The translations under genes were made by a program, and so were the position numbers. Of a DNA stretch of 64,000 nucleotides, positions 10,364 to 18,616 are shown one piece after another (the first letter of the stretch is position 1; every line of letters starts with the position of its first letter). This stretch comes from Shimia ponticola (lineage in GTDB: Bacteria; Pseudomonadota; Alphaproteobacteria; Rhodobacterales; Rhodobacteraceae), in the NCBI RefSeq assembly GCF_007995215.1, contig NZ_VCDK01000002.1:186001-250000 (forward strand). Reading direction: 5' to 3'. Under the pieces are notes generated by a model that searched no databases, was not told the origin of the DNA, and saw only the letters and a list, made by a program, of their open reading frames with translations.

Positions 10364-10484
10364 GGGCGTCCTCCTGACCTTCTGGCTATCGGGCTATGCG
10401 GCCCCGTTCAAGCATCTACGACATTGGTGTTAGCGTGGGCAGGGCGGCTTGCCATGTGACAAACCGGCGTTAGGGTGTCCGCTC

Positions 10485-11381
10485 ATGACGGATATTCAAA
10501 GCATTGATGATGTTGAGGCGCTGCTCGCAGGCCAAAACTATGTGGTTGACCGCGCGCTGGCGACGGTCGTGTTCCTGTCGCTGAAACTGGGCCGGCCCCT
10601 TTTTCTGGAAGGCGAGGCAGGCGTCGGCAAGACCGAGATTGCCAAGGCGATTTCGGCAGCATTGGGTCGTCGGTTGATCCGACTGCAATGCTATGAGGGG
10701 CTGGATGCGTCGTCTGCCGTCTATGAATGGAACTTTGCCGCGCAGATGGTCGCGATCCGCACCGCAGAGGCCACGGGTGACAAGGCGGCGCTGCAGGATG
10801 AGCTGTTCAGCGACCGGTATTTGATCGAGCGTCCGCTGCTGGATGCGATGCGGCCAGACCCGGCAGGCGCGCCGGTGCTCTTGATCGACGAGCTGGACCG
10901 AACGGATGAGCCGTTTGAGGCGTTCCTGTTGGAGGCATTGAGCGATTTTCAGGTGACCATCCCGGAGATGGGGACAATCACGGCACCTGAGCCGCCGATT
11001 GTTATTTTGACATCCAACCGCACGCGCGAGGTGCATGACGCGTTGAAGCGCCGCTGTCTTTATCACTGGGTCGATTACCCGTCATTTGACCGTGAAATCG
11101 AGATTTTGCAGGCACGCGCCCCTGAGGCCTCAGAAGCCTTGAGCAAAGAGGTTGTGGCGTTTGTTCAGCATCTCCGGACTGAGGACCTGTTCAAGAAGCC
11201 GGGTGTGGCCGAGACGATCGATTGGGCGAAATGCCTGCTCGCGCTGGATGTCATCAACCTGTCGCCAGAAGTCATTGCCGACACATTGGGCGCGATCCTG
11301 AAATATCAAGACGACATACAAAAGCTTCAGGGGTCAGAGGCCAAGCGCATTCTGGACGACATGAAAGCGCCTGCTTTGTGA
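10485..11381 (+). CDS. MoxR-family AAA+ ATPase, CoxD-like
   Basis: This 298-residue AAA+ ATPase has Walker A GEAGVGKTEIAK near residues 38-49, Walker B VLLIDELDR near 132-140, and sensor 1 in IVILTSNRTREVHDALKRR. MoxR proteins work with VWA-domain partners as chaperone pairs for metalloenzyme maturation. The CoxD/CoxE pair does this for CO dehydrogenase, and a VWA partner follows two genes downstream. The start at 10485 (MTDIQSIDDVE) is preferred over the in-frame upstream ATG. The stop overlaps the next start (GTGA). Confidence 0.88.
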   Translation: MTDIQSIDDVEALLAGQNYVVDRALATVVFLSLKLGRPLFLEGEAGVGKTEIAKAISAALGRRLIRLQCYEGLDASSAVYEWNFAAQMVAIRTAEATGDKAALQDELFSDRYLIERPLLDAMRPDPAGAPVLLIDELDRTDEPFEAFLLEALSDFQVTIPEMGTITAPEPPIVILTSNRTREVHDALKRRCLYHWVDYPSFDREIEILQARAPEASEALSKEVVAFVQHLRTEDLFKKPGVAETIDWAKCLLALDVINLSPEVIADTLGAILKYQDDIQKLQGSEAKRILDDMKAPAL

Positions 11382-11758
11382 GTGGCTCTTTGATCACCGG
11401 GATTGATCATATTGTCCTGACTGTGCGCGATGTTGAGGCGACCGTGTCTTTCTTTCAGGCGGCGCTGGGCGTTGAGGCCGTGACATTTGCCGGAACCCGG
11501 CGGGCGCTGATCGTGGGCGACCAAAAGATCAACTTGCAAACGCTCGGTCAGGAAACGCGAAATCATGCGGTCATCGGGTCGGGCGATGTGTGTCTTTTGA
11601 CCGATGCCGCGCCGGGCGAGGTGATCACCCGAGTCGAGGCCGCTGGAGGCGTGATCGTTGAAGGACCTGTAGCCAAGTCCGGTGCGCGGGGGCCGATTAC
11701 GTCCGTGTATTTCAATGATCTGGATGGAAACCTAATCGAGGTCAGCCGATATGAGTAG
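11378..11758 (+). CDS. VOC-family (glyoxalase fold) protein
   Basis: This 126-residue protein of the vicinal-oxygen-chelate fold begins ITGIDHIVLTVRDVEATVSF and ends YFNDLDGNLIEVSRY, with the His and Glu positions of the VOC metal site present. It resembles virulence-protein-like glyoxalases, but the substrate is unknown. It starts with GTG at 11378, overlapping the moxR stop by four bases, so it is translationally coupled to the ATPase. Its place inside a Cox-type maturation cluster is unusual. Confidence 0.85.
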   Translation: MSGSLITGIDHIVLTVRDVEATVSFFQAALGVEAVTFAGTRRALIVGDQKINLQTLGQETRNHAVIGSGDVCLLTDAAPGEVITRVEAAGGVIVEGPVAKSGARGPITSVYFNDLDGNLIEVSRYE

Positions 11759-11763
11759 CTTAC

Positions 11764-11795
11764 GGGGCGTGACCCGGGACCTTGATGAGCTAGTA
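11764..11795 (+). repeat. Degenerate REP-like fragment
   Basis: The gap between the VOC and VWA genes contains GGGGCGTGACCCGGGACCTT followed by GATGAG. This closely matches the unit at 21479-21507 (GGGCTTGACCCGGGACCTCG then ACGAG). It looks like one decayed half of the REP-like element found in the cys operon. Confidence 0.5.
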
Positions 11796-11799
11796 GCCC

Positions 11800-13053
11800 A
11801 TGGCTGAACACATCGCGCTCGACATCCCTGAAGATGGGAAACTGACCCATAACATCACGCATTTTGCGCGGGCGTTGCGCAACGCGGGATTGCCCATCGG
11901 GCCGGGTCGGGTCCTTGACGCTATTCGCGCGGTCGAGGCGGCGGGGTTCTCGGAAAAGCGCGACTTCTACTGGACCTTGCATGCCTGTTTCGTGACGAAG
12001 CCACAGCATCGCGCTGTGTTCTCGCAGATCTTTCGGCTCTATTGGCGCGACCCGCGATACATGGAGCATATGATGTCCTACATGATCCCTGCCGTGCGCG
12101 GGGTAAATGAGGACCGAACCGCAAGGGCCGCTGAAAAACGCGCAGCAGAGGCGCTGTTGGAAGGTGTGGCGCGCGATGTGCCGGACATGCCTGAACAGGA
12201 AGAGGACGGCGGCACCGAGGTCGAGATTGACGCATCGTTGACGATGTCGACCGAAGAAAAGCTGCGCACGCTCGATTTTGAGCAAATGTCCAATGCAGAG
12301 ATGGCCGAAGCAAAGCGTCTGATTGCGCAGATGTCCCTGCCTGTGCAGCCCCTCAGGTCGCGGCGGATGCAGGCTGATCTTCAAGGGACAAGGCCCGATT
12401 GGCGTAAGACGCTGCGCACTGCAGCGCGGCGAGGTGATATCTCGGCCTTTGAGAAGCGGTCACATCGCATTCGGTGGCCGAACCTTGTTGCGCTCTGTGA
12501 TATCTCCGGGTCGATGAGCCAGTATTCGCGTGCTGTGCTGCATTTCCTGCATACCGTGTCGAACACAAAGGGGCAGGGATGGTCCAAGGTGCATGCCTTT
12601 ACCTTTGGCACCCGGCTGACGAACATCACCCGCCACATGGGCGCGCGGGATGTCGATCAGGCGCTGGCCAATGCCGGCGCTGAGGCGCAGGACTGGGAAG
12701 GCGGCACACGTATCGGGGAGTGTCTGCAGACGTTCAACCGCGACTGGTCGCGGCGTGTTATGGGGCAGGGCGCGGTTGTGCTGTTGATTACCGACGGGCT
12801 GGATCGCGAAGACCCCGAGATGCTGGGCAAGGCGATGGAGCGGCTGCATCTGTCTTCGCGGCGCTTGATCTGGCTAAACCCTTTGCTGCGGTTTGATGGG
12901 TTCGCGCCCAAGGCGGCGGGTGTGCGGGCGATGATGCCGCATGTGGATTGTTTTCGTGCGGGCCATAACCTTGCCTCGTTTCAGGGGCTGGCGGCGGCGG
13001 TCGCAAATGCCGATGATCGCGGCGACAAAGATCGGATGATGGCTGAGCTGTAA
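11800..13053 (+). CDS. VWA-domain protein, CoxE-like
   Basis: This 417-residue cytoplasmic protein has a C-terminal von Willebrand A domain with the MIDAS motif DISGSMS near residues 231-237, the GGTRIGECL threonine segment, and ITDGLDRED. The N-terminal half is helical and charged, as in CoxE/YehP-type proteins. With the CoxD-like ATPase upstream it forms the MoxR-VWA pair known from CO dehydrogenase cofactor maturation. An XdhC-family gene follows 46 bp later, the gap being filled by an intergenic repeat that ends in the ribosome-binding site. Confidence 0.9.
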   Translation: MAEHIALDIPEDGKLTHNITHFARALRNAGLPIGPGRVLDAIRAVEAAGFSEKRDFYWTLHACFVTKPQHRAVFSQIFRLYWRDPRYMEHMMSYMIPAVRGVNEDRTARAAEKRAAEALLEGVARDVPDMPEQEEDGGTEVEIDASLTMSTEEKLRTLDFEQMSNAEMAEAKRLIAQMSLPVQPLRSRRMQADLQGTRPDWRKTLRTAARRGDISAFEKRSHRIRWPNLVALCDISGSMSQYSRAVLHFLHTVSNTKGQGWSKVHAFTFGTRLTNITRHMGARDVDQALANAGAEAQDWEGGTRIGECLQTFNRDWSRRVMGQGAVVLLITDGLDREDPEMLGKAMERLHLSSRRLIWLNPLLRFDGFAPKAAGVRAMMPHVDCFRAGHNLASFQGLAAAVANADDRGDKDRMMAEL

Positions 13054-13063
13054 GGTTGGGGAC

Positions 13064-13102
13064 GCCTGCGGCGGGCGAGTATTTGGGAAACATAGAAGGA
13101 TG
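13064..13102 (+). repeat. Intergenic repeat, GAGTATTT/AGAAGG family, copy 2
   Basis: Between the VWA and XdhC-like genes the sequence reads GCCTGCGGCGGGCGAGTATT followed by TGGGAAACATAGAAGGATG. It shares the core and the trailing GAAACATAGAAGG with the copies at 807-843 and 23883-23905. As in copy 1, the AAGG end serves as the ribosome-binding site of the next gene. Confidence 0.7.
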
Positions 13103-14038
13103 ATGTTGGACACTATTCCTGAGATTGCGTTGGAGTGGCACCGCGCAGGGCGAGGCGCGACGCTGGCCACGGTTGTGGAGACCTGGGGGTCTGCGCCGCG
13201 GCCTGTCGGGGCGCAGCTTGTCATTGATCGGGATGGCGCAATGGAGGGGTCCGTCAGCGGTGGCTGTGTCGAGGGGGCTGTCATCCTTGAGGCGATTGAG
13301 GCGCTGGGCGATGGGCAATCGCGCATTTTGGAATTCGGGGTATCAGACGACGAGGCCTTTGCCGTTGGGCTGGCCTGCGGCGGGCGTATTCGAGTGATGG
13401 TTGAGCCGGTAGGGCAAGGTGTTCCAGAGGATGTTCTGGCGGATCTCGTTGCCGCGCGCGCCAAGCGTCAGGCGGTCGCCTATGCCGTGGATACCCGCAC
13501 TTGGCAGCGGCAGGTTGAACCTGTCGGGGCCGCAGTAAGCAGCGGATTTGAAGGCGATGTCTTTCGTGCGGCATACCATCCACCCCTGCGGATGATCATC
13601 GTAGGTGCTGTGCATATCGCGCAACATCTGGCCGATATGGCGGAGGCCTGTGGGTGGGATCCAATCCTGATTGATCCGCGCCCTGTGTTTGGCGCCGAGG
13701 CACGGTTTCCGGGGCGCCAGATCTCGGACGACTGGCCGGATGAGGCGCTGGATTCAATGGGTCTTGATACGCGCACGGCAGTTGTAACGCTGACCCACGA
13801 TCCGAAACTCGACAATCCCGCGATTGAAAAGGTGTTGCGCTCCAATGCGCTTTATCTTGGGTGCCTTGGGTCCACGCGGACTCATGCCAAGCGGGTCGCG
13901 CATCTGGAAAGCGCGGGGTTTACGGCAAATGAGATCGCGCGCATCCATGCGCCTGTCGGGCTTAATATCGGCGCGCAGAGCCCGGCTGAGATTGCCGTGT
14001 CTGTCATGGCCGAGATCACTCAGGTCTTGCGCGGATGA
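13100..14038 (+). CDS. XdhC/CoxF-family molybdoenzyme maturation protein
   Basis: This 312-residue protein belongs to the XdhC/CoxI family, which binds molybdopterin cofactor and supports its sulfuration before insertion into xanthine-dehydrogenase-type enzymes. The N-terminal domain has ATVVETWGSAPRPVGAQ and GSVSGGCVEGAV. The C-terminal Rossmann-like domain has MIIVGAVHIAQHLADMA, ALYLGCLGS and HAPVGLNIGAQSPAEIAVS. The start may be 13100 or the next codon, also ATG. It overlaps the next gene by ATGA. No molybdoenzyme subunit genes are in the window. Confidence 0.9.
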   Translation: MMLDTIPEIALEWHRAGRGATLATVVETWGSAPRPVGAQLVIDRDGAMEGSVSGGCVEGAVILEAIEALGDGQSRILEFGVSDDEAFAVGLACGGRIRVMVEPVGQGVPEDVLADLVAARAKRQAVAYAVDTRTWQRQVEPVGAAVSSGFEGDVFRAAYHPPLRMIIVGAVHIAQHLADMAEACGWDPILIDPRPVFGAEARFPGRQISDDWPDEALDSMGLDTRTAVVTLTHDPKLDNPAIEKVLRSNALYLGCLGSTRTHAKRVAHLESAGFTANEIARIHAPVGLNIGAQSPAEIAVSVMAEITQVLRG

Positions 14039-15030
14039 AGTTTGGCCCCGTTCCGGTCGCAGAAGCGGGTGGCGCTATTCTGGCGCATTCTGTTGCCTTT
14101 GGGGGGCGTCGCCTGCGCAAGGGGCGGCGTCTGACGGCGAGTGACATCGCGGAAATGGCGGAAGCAGGGCTGTCTTCCGTGACGGTGGCGATCCTCGCTG
14201 AGGATGATGTGCACGAGGATGCCGCGGCAGAGCGGTTGGCACGGGCCTTGGTCACGTCGGAAGCGGACCTGACCTTGCAAGCGCCGCATACAGGACGAGT
14301 GAATATCCTTGCCAAGGAACCGGGCATCGTAAGGCTGAACGCGGAGGCCATTCACGCGGTGAACGCGGTTCATCCGATGATCACGGTTGCAACCGTACCG
14401 GAATGGCATCGGATGGATCCGCGTGGCATGATCGCGACCGTCAAGATCATCTCATATGCCGTCTCAGAGGCGGATTTGAGGCAAGCGGAAACGCGCGCCC
14501 ATGGGGCCATAAGCTTCGCCCGGCCAGTGCGCCGCGCACCCGTGTTGTTTCAAACCGTGGTCAGTGGGGATGACGGGGCCAAAGGGCATGAAGCCACGGA
14601 GGGCCGGCTCGCGGCTTTGGGCGTCACACTTCCCCCGAAGGTGGTCGTGCCGCATCAAACAGATACCCTATGTGATGCTCTGTTGCGGCAGGTGGACAGG
14701 GACCTGATCTTGATCCTGACAGGGTCTGCTACGTCGGACCTGCATGACGTGGCGCCAGAAGCTGTGCGCGCTGCAGGCGGTACGGTCGCGCATTACGGGA
14801 TGCCGGTTGATCCGGGCAACCTTTTGTTCCTTGGGGAATTGAGCGGAAGGCCCGTAATCGGCCTGCCGGGGTGTGCCCGGTCGCCAGCATTGAACGGCGC
14901 GGATTGGGTTCTGGAACGTTTGGTTTGCGGTGTGCCGGTGACGGGCCAAGATATCATGGGGATGGGCGTCGGCGGTCTTTTGAAGGAAATCCCGACACGG
15001 CCACAGCCACGAAGAAAGCGCGACGGGTAG
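14035..15030 (+). CDS. Molybdopterin-binding (MoeA/CinA-like) protein
   Basis: This 331-residue protein has a molybdopterin-binding domain in its C-terminal half (LILILTGSATSDLHDVAPEAV, then PVDPGNLLFLGELSGRPVIGLPGCARSP). In relatives this domain is often fused to or followed by a MobA-like nucleotidyltransferase that makes the cytosine dinucleotide form of the cofactor; no such domain is present here. It is translationally coupled to the XdhC-like gene and ends the operon just before a shared terminator. A role in cofactor supply for an aerobic CODH or xanthine-dehydrogenase-type enzyme is inferred. Confidence 0.82.
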   Translation: MKFGPVPVAEAGGAILAHSVAFGGRRLRKGRRLTASDIAEMAEAGLSSVTVAILAEDDVHEDAAAERLARALVTSEADLTLQAPHTGRVNILAKEPGIVRLNAEAIHAVNAVHPMITVATVPEWHRMDPRGMIATVKIISYAVSEADLRQAETRAHGAISFARPVRRAPVLFQTVVSGDDGAKGHEATEGRLAALGVTLPPKVVVPHQTDTLCDALLRQVDRDLILILTGSATSDLHDVAPEAVRAAGGTVAHYGMPVDPGNLLFLGELSGRPVIGLPGCARSPALNGADWVLERLVCGVPVTGQDIMGMGVGGLLKEIPTRPQPRRKRDG

Positions 15031-15051
15031 GGCGCGCATTGGATACGGCAC

Positions 15052-15077
15052 AAAAAAGGCCGCTCAAGGCGGCCTTT
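15052..15077 (-). terminator. Terminator shared by the cox-like operon and infC
   Basis: The arms GGCCGC and GCGGCC, extended by AAA/TTT, flank a TCAAG loop. On the minus strand the hairpin is followed by TTTTTT, making it a strong intrinsic terminator for infC. On the plus strand the T-run is only three bases, so it may also slow the convergent operon. Confidence 0.85.
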
Positions 15078-15097
15078 CTATCAGGTTTATGACCCGA

Positions 15098-15643
15098 CTA
15101 CTTTGGAAGTGGCCCGATCATCATGATCATTTGGCGGCCTTCCATCTTGGGCATGTTTTCGACCTTGCCGTGTTCCTTGGTGTCCTCGGCCACGCGTAGC
15201 AGCAGATCACGACCCAATTCCTGGTGCGCCATTTCGCGACCACGGAAGCGCAGGGTGACCTTCACCTTGTCGCCATTTTCCAGGAATTTGTACACGTTGC
15301 GCATTTTGACATCGTAGTCATGCGTATCGGTGTTCGGGCGGAATTTGACCTCTTTGACTTCGATGGTCTTCTGCTTTTTCCGCGCCTCAGATTCCCGTTT
15401 TTGCTGTTCATATTTGAACTTGCCGAAATCCATGATCTTGCAGACCGGCGGATTTGCGTTGGGAGAGATTTCGACCAGGTCCAGCCCTGCGTCTTCGGCC
15501 ATTTCAAGAGCCCTGGAAGGCGATACAACGCCGACGTTTTCACCTTCTGCTCCGATCAGGCGGATTTCGGGTGCGCGGATGCGGTCATTGACGCGGGGGC
15601 CTGTGTCGCGCTGTGGAGGCGCGTTGTGTGGTCTGCGGGCTAT
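15098..15643 (-). CDS. infC: Translation initiation factor IF-3 with ATA start
   Basis: The product (181 aa) binds the 30S subunit and checks start-codon and initiator-tRNA pairing. The N-terminal domain has [21 protein letters not shown]; the C-terminal domain has [18 protein letters not shown] and [12 protein letters not shown]. The conserved N-terminus ([12 protein letters not shown]) begins directly after an ATA codon at 15643, preceded by GAAGGA seven bases away. The upstream in-frame ATG would add 35 unrelated residues. A rare start fits known IF-3 autoregulation, as with AUU in E. coli. Confidence 0.88.
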   Translation of the reverse strand: MARRPHNAPPQRDTGPRVNDRIRAPEIRLIGAEGENVGVVSPSRALEMAEDAGLDLVEISPNANPPVCKIMDFGKFKYEQQKRESEARKKQKTIEVKEVKFRPNTDTHDYDVKMRNVYKFLENGDKVKVTLRFRGREMAHQELGRDLLLRVAEDTKEHGKVENMPKMEGRQMIMMIGPLPK

Positions 15644-15838
15644 TGGACTTGTCCTTCGATAATTCCGTTTTAACGAGGCCGTAAGGTAACCGCGCGGCGC
15701 GGCGCATTCAAGGCCGCAATCGGCGGGACGGTGCCTATTTTGCGGCATTTCCCCCTAGAGTTCCCCATATTTTTCACCCATGTGGAACCTTATTGATGTC
15801 AGCCGCATTCGGCTTTTGGCACGTACTTACTAAAGGGG

Positions 15839-17044
15839 ATGAAAATGCGCGGAATTCTTTGGGGATTGGCCGTCATTTTGGTAGTTGGCGGGGTCGCCTT
15901 GTACACGGTTGAAGGGGATATCAGTCGCCTTTGGTCAGGAGCAGAAGATGAGGTCGCCGCTGTTGAAGACGCCGCTGGCGACGAGATGGATGCTGCTTCG
16001 GAAACTGCCGGTGAAGTGGCCGATGCAGCCGCTGAAACGGCTGATACAGCCGCAGAGGCCGTTGAAGGTACCGTCGAAGGTGCAACCGATGCAGTGCAGG
16101 ACGCCGTTGATACGGCCACCGAGGCCGCACAGGACGCCGTCGATACAGCCACTGAAACCGCACAGGAAGCTGCGACTGCTGTGACCGAAGGCGCCAACAA
16201 CCTGCTGGAAAACGCACAAGACGCGGCATCTGATCTGGTGGAAGGAGCGCAAGAGGCCGCCGAAGGCGCGCTTGAGACCGCTCAGGACACCGTGGCCGGT
16301 GCAACCGAGGCCGCAGAAGAGACCGCTGCCGAAGCCATGGAAACCACAGCTGAGGCTGCTGAAGGTGCGGTTGATGCCGTGCAAGAAACTGCATCGGACG
16401 CGGCAGAGGCGACTGGCGATGCGGCGGCCAATGTGGCCGATGCGGCAGAAGAAACCGCGACCGAAGCGATGGAAACAACCGCTGAAGCCGCTGAAGGGGC
16501 CGTCGAGGCCACACAGGACACCGCATCAGATGCAGTCGAAGCCACGGGCGACGCTGCTGCAAATGTAGCCGAAGCCGCGGAAGAGACTGCAGAAGCTGCT
16601 ACTGAGACGGCAAATGAGACGGCGAACGCAGCCGCTGAGGCTGCGGAGAACACTGCCGAAGCGGTCGAAAACACAGCCGAAACCGCTGTGGATGCGACCA
16701 CGGATGCGGTGGACGCAACAGTTGATGCCGTAACCGAAGGTGCAGAGGGCGCGACCGAGACAGCCGGCGAAACGGTTGAAGCCACTACTCAAGCTGCTGA
16801 GGGAACCGCTGCCGCGACTGCGGAAGGTACGCAAGAGGCGCTGGAAACCTCAAGCGAAGGCGGTATCGCCGATCTTTTGTCTGCCGAGAACTTCGACTTT
16901 GACCGCGTTGCGGAATATGTCGAGAACTCTGACCTTGGTGCGTTGCAAAAAACAACTCTGGGTGCCGCCATCGACAAGGCGCGCGAGAATCCAGAATTGC
17001 TGGATGGTTTGATCGAAAGCATTCGCAGCGCATTGGACCTGTAA
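15839..17044 (+). CDS. Ala/Glu/Thr-rich repeat protein, membrane-anchored
   Basis: This 401-residue protein has an N-terminal hydrophobic segment (residues about 4-22, ILWGLAVILVVGGVALYTV), then about 310 residues almost wholly of A, E, T, D and V in an 11-residue-like amphipathic pattern resembling LEA or apolipoprotein helices. Residues 158-201 and 202-245 are near-identical 44-aa tandem repeats (132 bp each), with a partial third from residue 246. The last 60 residues (from GGIADLLSAENFDF) are a normal folded-looking domain. The in-frame ATG at 15845 is better spaced from AAAGGGG. Function unknown; a structural, envelope or stress role is inference. Confidence 0.8.
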   Translation: MKMRGILWGLAVILVVGGVALYTVEGDISRLWSGAEDEVAAVEDAAGDEMDAASETAGEVADAAAETADTAAEAVEGTVEGATDAVQDAVDTATEAAQDAVDTATETAQEAATAVTEGANNLLENAQDAASDLVEGAQEAAEGALETAQDTVAGATEAAEETAAEAMETTAEAAEGAVDAVQETASDAAEATGDAAANVADAAEETATEAMETTAEAAEGAVEATQDTASDAVEATGDAAANVAEAAEETAEAATETANETANAAAEAAENTAEAVENTAETAVDATTDAVDATVDAVTEGAEGATETAGETVEATTQAAEGTAAATAEGTQEALETSSEGGIADLLSAENFDFDRVAEYVENSDLGALQKTTLGAAIDKARENPELLDGLIESIRSALDL

Positions 17045-17072
17045 ATCAGGTTCAAACGCCAGCAAAATTGAG

Positions 17073-17106
17073 ACCCGGGATGTTCGCGCATTCCGGGTTT
17101 TTCTTT
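17073..17106 (+). terminator. Intrinsic terminator after the repeat-protein gene
   Basis: ACCCGG pairs with CCGGGT around an inner ATG/CAT stem and TTCGCG loop, followed by TTTTTCTTTT. It separates the repeat-protein gene from the next gene on the same strand, which should therefore have its own promoter or depend on read-through. Confidence 0.8.
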
Positions 17107-17183
17107 TGCGGGTTTTGTCGGCAAAGGCGGAACGATCTGCAGGTGCCTTTGTTGGGTCTTTGAAACCAGCAAAGGAGACGACC

Positions 17184-17576
17184 ATGAAATATGTTCTTTA
17201 CGCCATCTTTGGATTGGTGTGCGCCATGGGCGGCTGGCAGCTGTATAAGCAATTCAGCGATCCACGTGTCGTGGAGGTTGACCGACTTCAAACAGATGAG
17301 TCTATCTCAGCGGTAGCCGAGGCCCCGAATGCTGTCAGCGCGACTGCCGATGGAACAGACCGCATCAAAGAGGCTGGCAGCTCGATGTCGATACCTGTGA
17401 CAGGGGACGTTGCGGGTGAGGCCGGCGCGAGTGCGGCCACAGGCGCGGCGATCACCACACTGTCGGCAGAGACGGCGCCAGACATGGGGCCTCGCGAGAG
17501 CGCGTCAGGCAATACGGTCAGCTTGCGTGAAAGCTTTGAAGAAAGCCAAGAGAGCCAAATTCGTTCAGACGGCTAA
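17184..17576 (+). CDS. Hypothetical single-pass membrane protein
   Basis: This 130-residue protein has one N-terminal membrane segment (YVLYAIFGLVCAMGGWQLY) followed by about 105 residues rich in A, S, E and T with no recognisable domain. AAAGGAG precedes the ATG at 17184. The layout, one N-terminal anchor and a low-complexity tail, echoes the larger repeat protein just upstream, so the two may act in the same compartment. I cannot assign a function. Confidence 0.6.
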   Translation: MKYVLYAIFGLVCAMGGWQLYKQFSDPRVVEVDRLQTDESISAVAEAPNAVSATADGTDRIKEAGSSMSIPVTGDVAGEAGASAATGAAITTLSAETAPDMGPRESASGNTVSLRESFEESQESQIRSDG

Positions 17577-17598
17577 AACGCAGCTCTAACCAGTTTCC

Positions 17599-17635
17599 AA
17601 AAGGGCGTTTGTCGGTCAGCCGACGAACGCCTTTT
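17599..17635. terminator. Bidirectional terminator between convergent genes
   Basis: A long hairpin pairs AAAAGG-G-CGTT with AACGCCTTTT and GTCGG with CCGAC; the fpr stop codon lies in the loop. T-runs are present on both strands, so it can end both the 17184-17576 transcript and fpr. Confidence 0.75.
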
Positions 17636-18458
17636 CTACGACGTAATGCTTCGGATCGGAGTTTGCGCCTTCTTCCAAGCCATAACCTTCAAGGATTTCC
17701 TTGAGATCAAGGTTCAGGCCCATGGAACCACATACCATGGCTCGATCCACATCGGCACTCATGCCATCAATGCCAAGGTCGCGGAACACGGTGCCATCTT
17801 TAAGCAGGTTTGTGATGCGGCCCATCTTTGGGCTCTCTTCGCGAGTGGTGGTCGGATAATAGACCAGCTTGGCCAAGTTCTCGGCCCCGATCAGTTCGTT
17901 AAGCATTTCGTCAGTGCGAACCTGCTCGACGATCTCGGCTCCGTATTTCAGTTCGGCCACGTCACGGCATGTGTGCGTGACGATGACCTGATCGTATTTT
18001 TCATAGGTTTCCGGGTCACGCAGAAGCGATGAGAACGGGGCAAAGCCGGTGCCTGTTGAAAAGAACCATAGCCGTTTACCCGGCAACAAAGCGTCGTGGA
18101 CCAATGTGCCCACCGGTTTCGGGCGCAGAATAATCTGGTCGCCCGGCTTGATGTTTTGCAGCCGCGAAGTCAGCGGGCCGTCCTGCACCTTGATCGAGTA
18201 GAATTCCAACTCTTCGTCCCAGCTGGGTGAGGCGATGGAATAGGCGCGGAGGATTGGTTTCTGCTTGCCGGTTTCGGGGTGCGGATCACCCATCAGCCCG
18301 ATCATGACAAATTCGCCCGAACGGAACCGCAGAGATGCGGGACGCGTCACGCGGAAGCGAAACAAGCGATCCGTATAGTGTTCGACCTCGGTTACGGTCT
18401 GGGCATCGGGCAGGACAGGTGTTGCGGCTTGTACATTCACGGGCTTTGTCTCGGTCAT
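17616..18458 (-). CDS. fpr: Ferredoxin/flavodoxin-NADP+ reductase
   Basis: This FAD enzyme (280 aa) passes electrons between NADPH and ferredoxin or flavodoxin. The FAD-binding RAYSIASPSWDEELEFYSIKV-type segment starts near residue 69 and the NADP-binding GTGFAPFSSLLRDP near residue 135; the C-terminus ends KHYVVEKAFVG, typical of the bacterial Fpr subclass. It lies 158 bp after the cys cluster on the same strand. Because no cysJ flavoprotein is seen, Fpr plus ferredoxin is a plausible electron source for CysI. Soluble, cytoplasmic. Confidence 0.92.
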   Translation of the reverse strand: MTETKPVNVQAATPVLPDAQTVTEVEHYTDRLFRFRVTRPASLRFRSGEFVMIGLMGDPHPETGKQKPILRAYSIASPSWDEELEFYSIKVQDGPLTSRLQNIKPGDQIILRPKPVGTLVHDALLPGKRLWFFSTGTGFAPFSSLLRDPETYEKYDQVIVTHTCRDVAELKYGAEIVEQVRTDEMLNELIGAENLAKLVYYPTTTREESPKMGRITNLLKDGTVFRDLGIDGMSADVDRAMVCGSMGLNLDLKEILEGYGLEEGANSDPKHYVVEKAFVG

Positions 18459-18616
18459 CTATGTCAACCTGGGTTTACACCCGGGCCTCTCTGGTGTCAC
18501 TGGTATTTGAGTTCATGTCAACGCGACCAATGGGGCGCATTGATTTGGGTCATGTCCGTCTCGGCACGGTGCGTGTGAACACGCACTGCACCCATAGGGA
18601 CGGTGATGCGACGTGC

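Noticed and set aside
18540-18553. TTGAT-TTGG-GTCAT upstream of fpr as an FNR-type site.
   Set aside because: Only one half-site matches; the second half deviates from ATCAA at too many positions.
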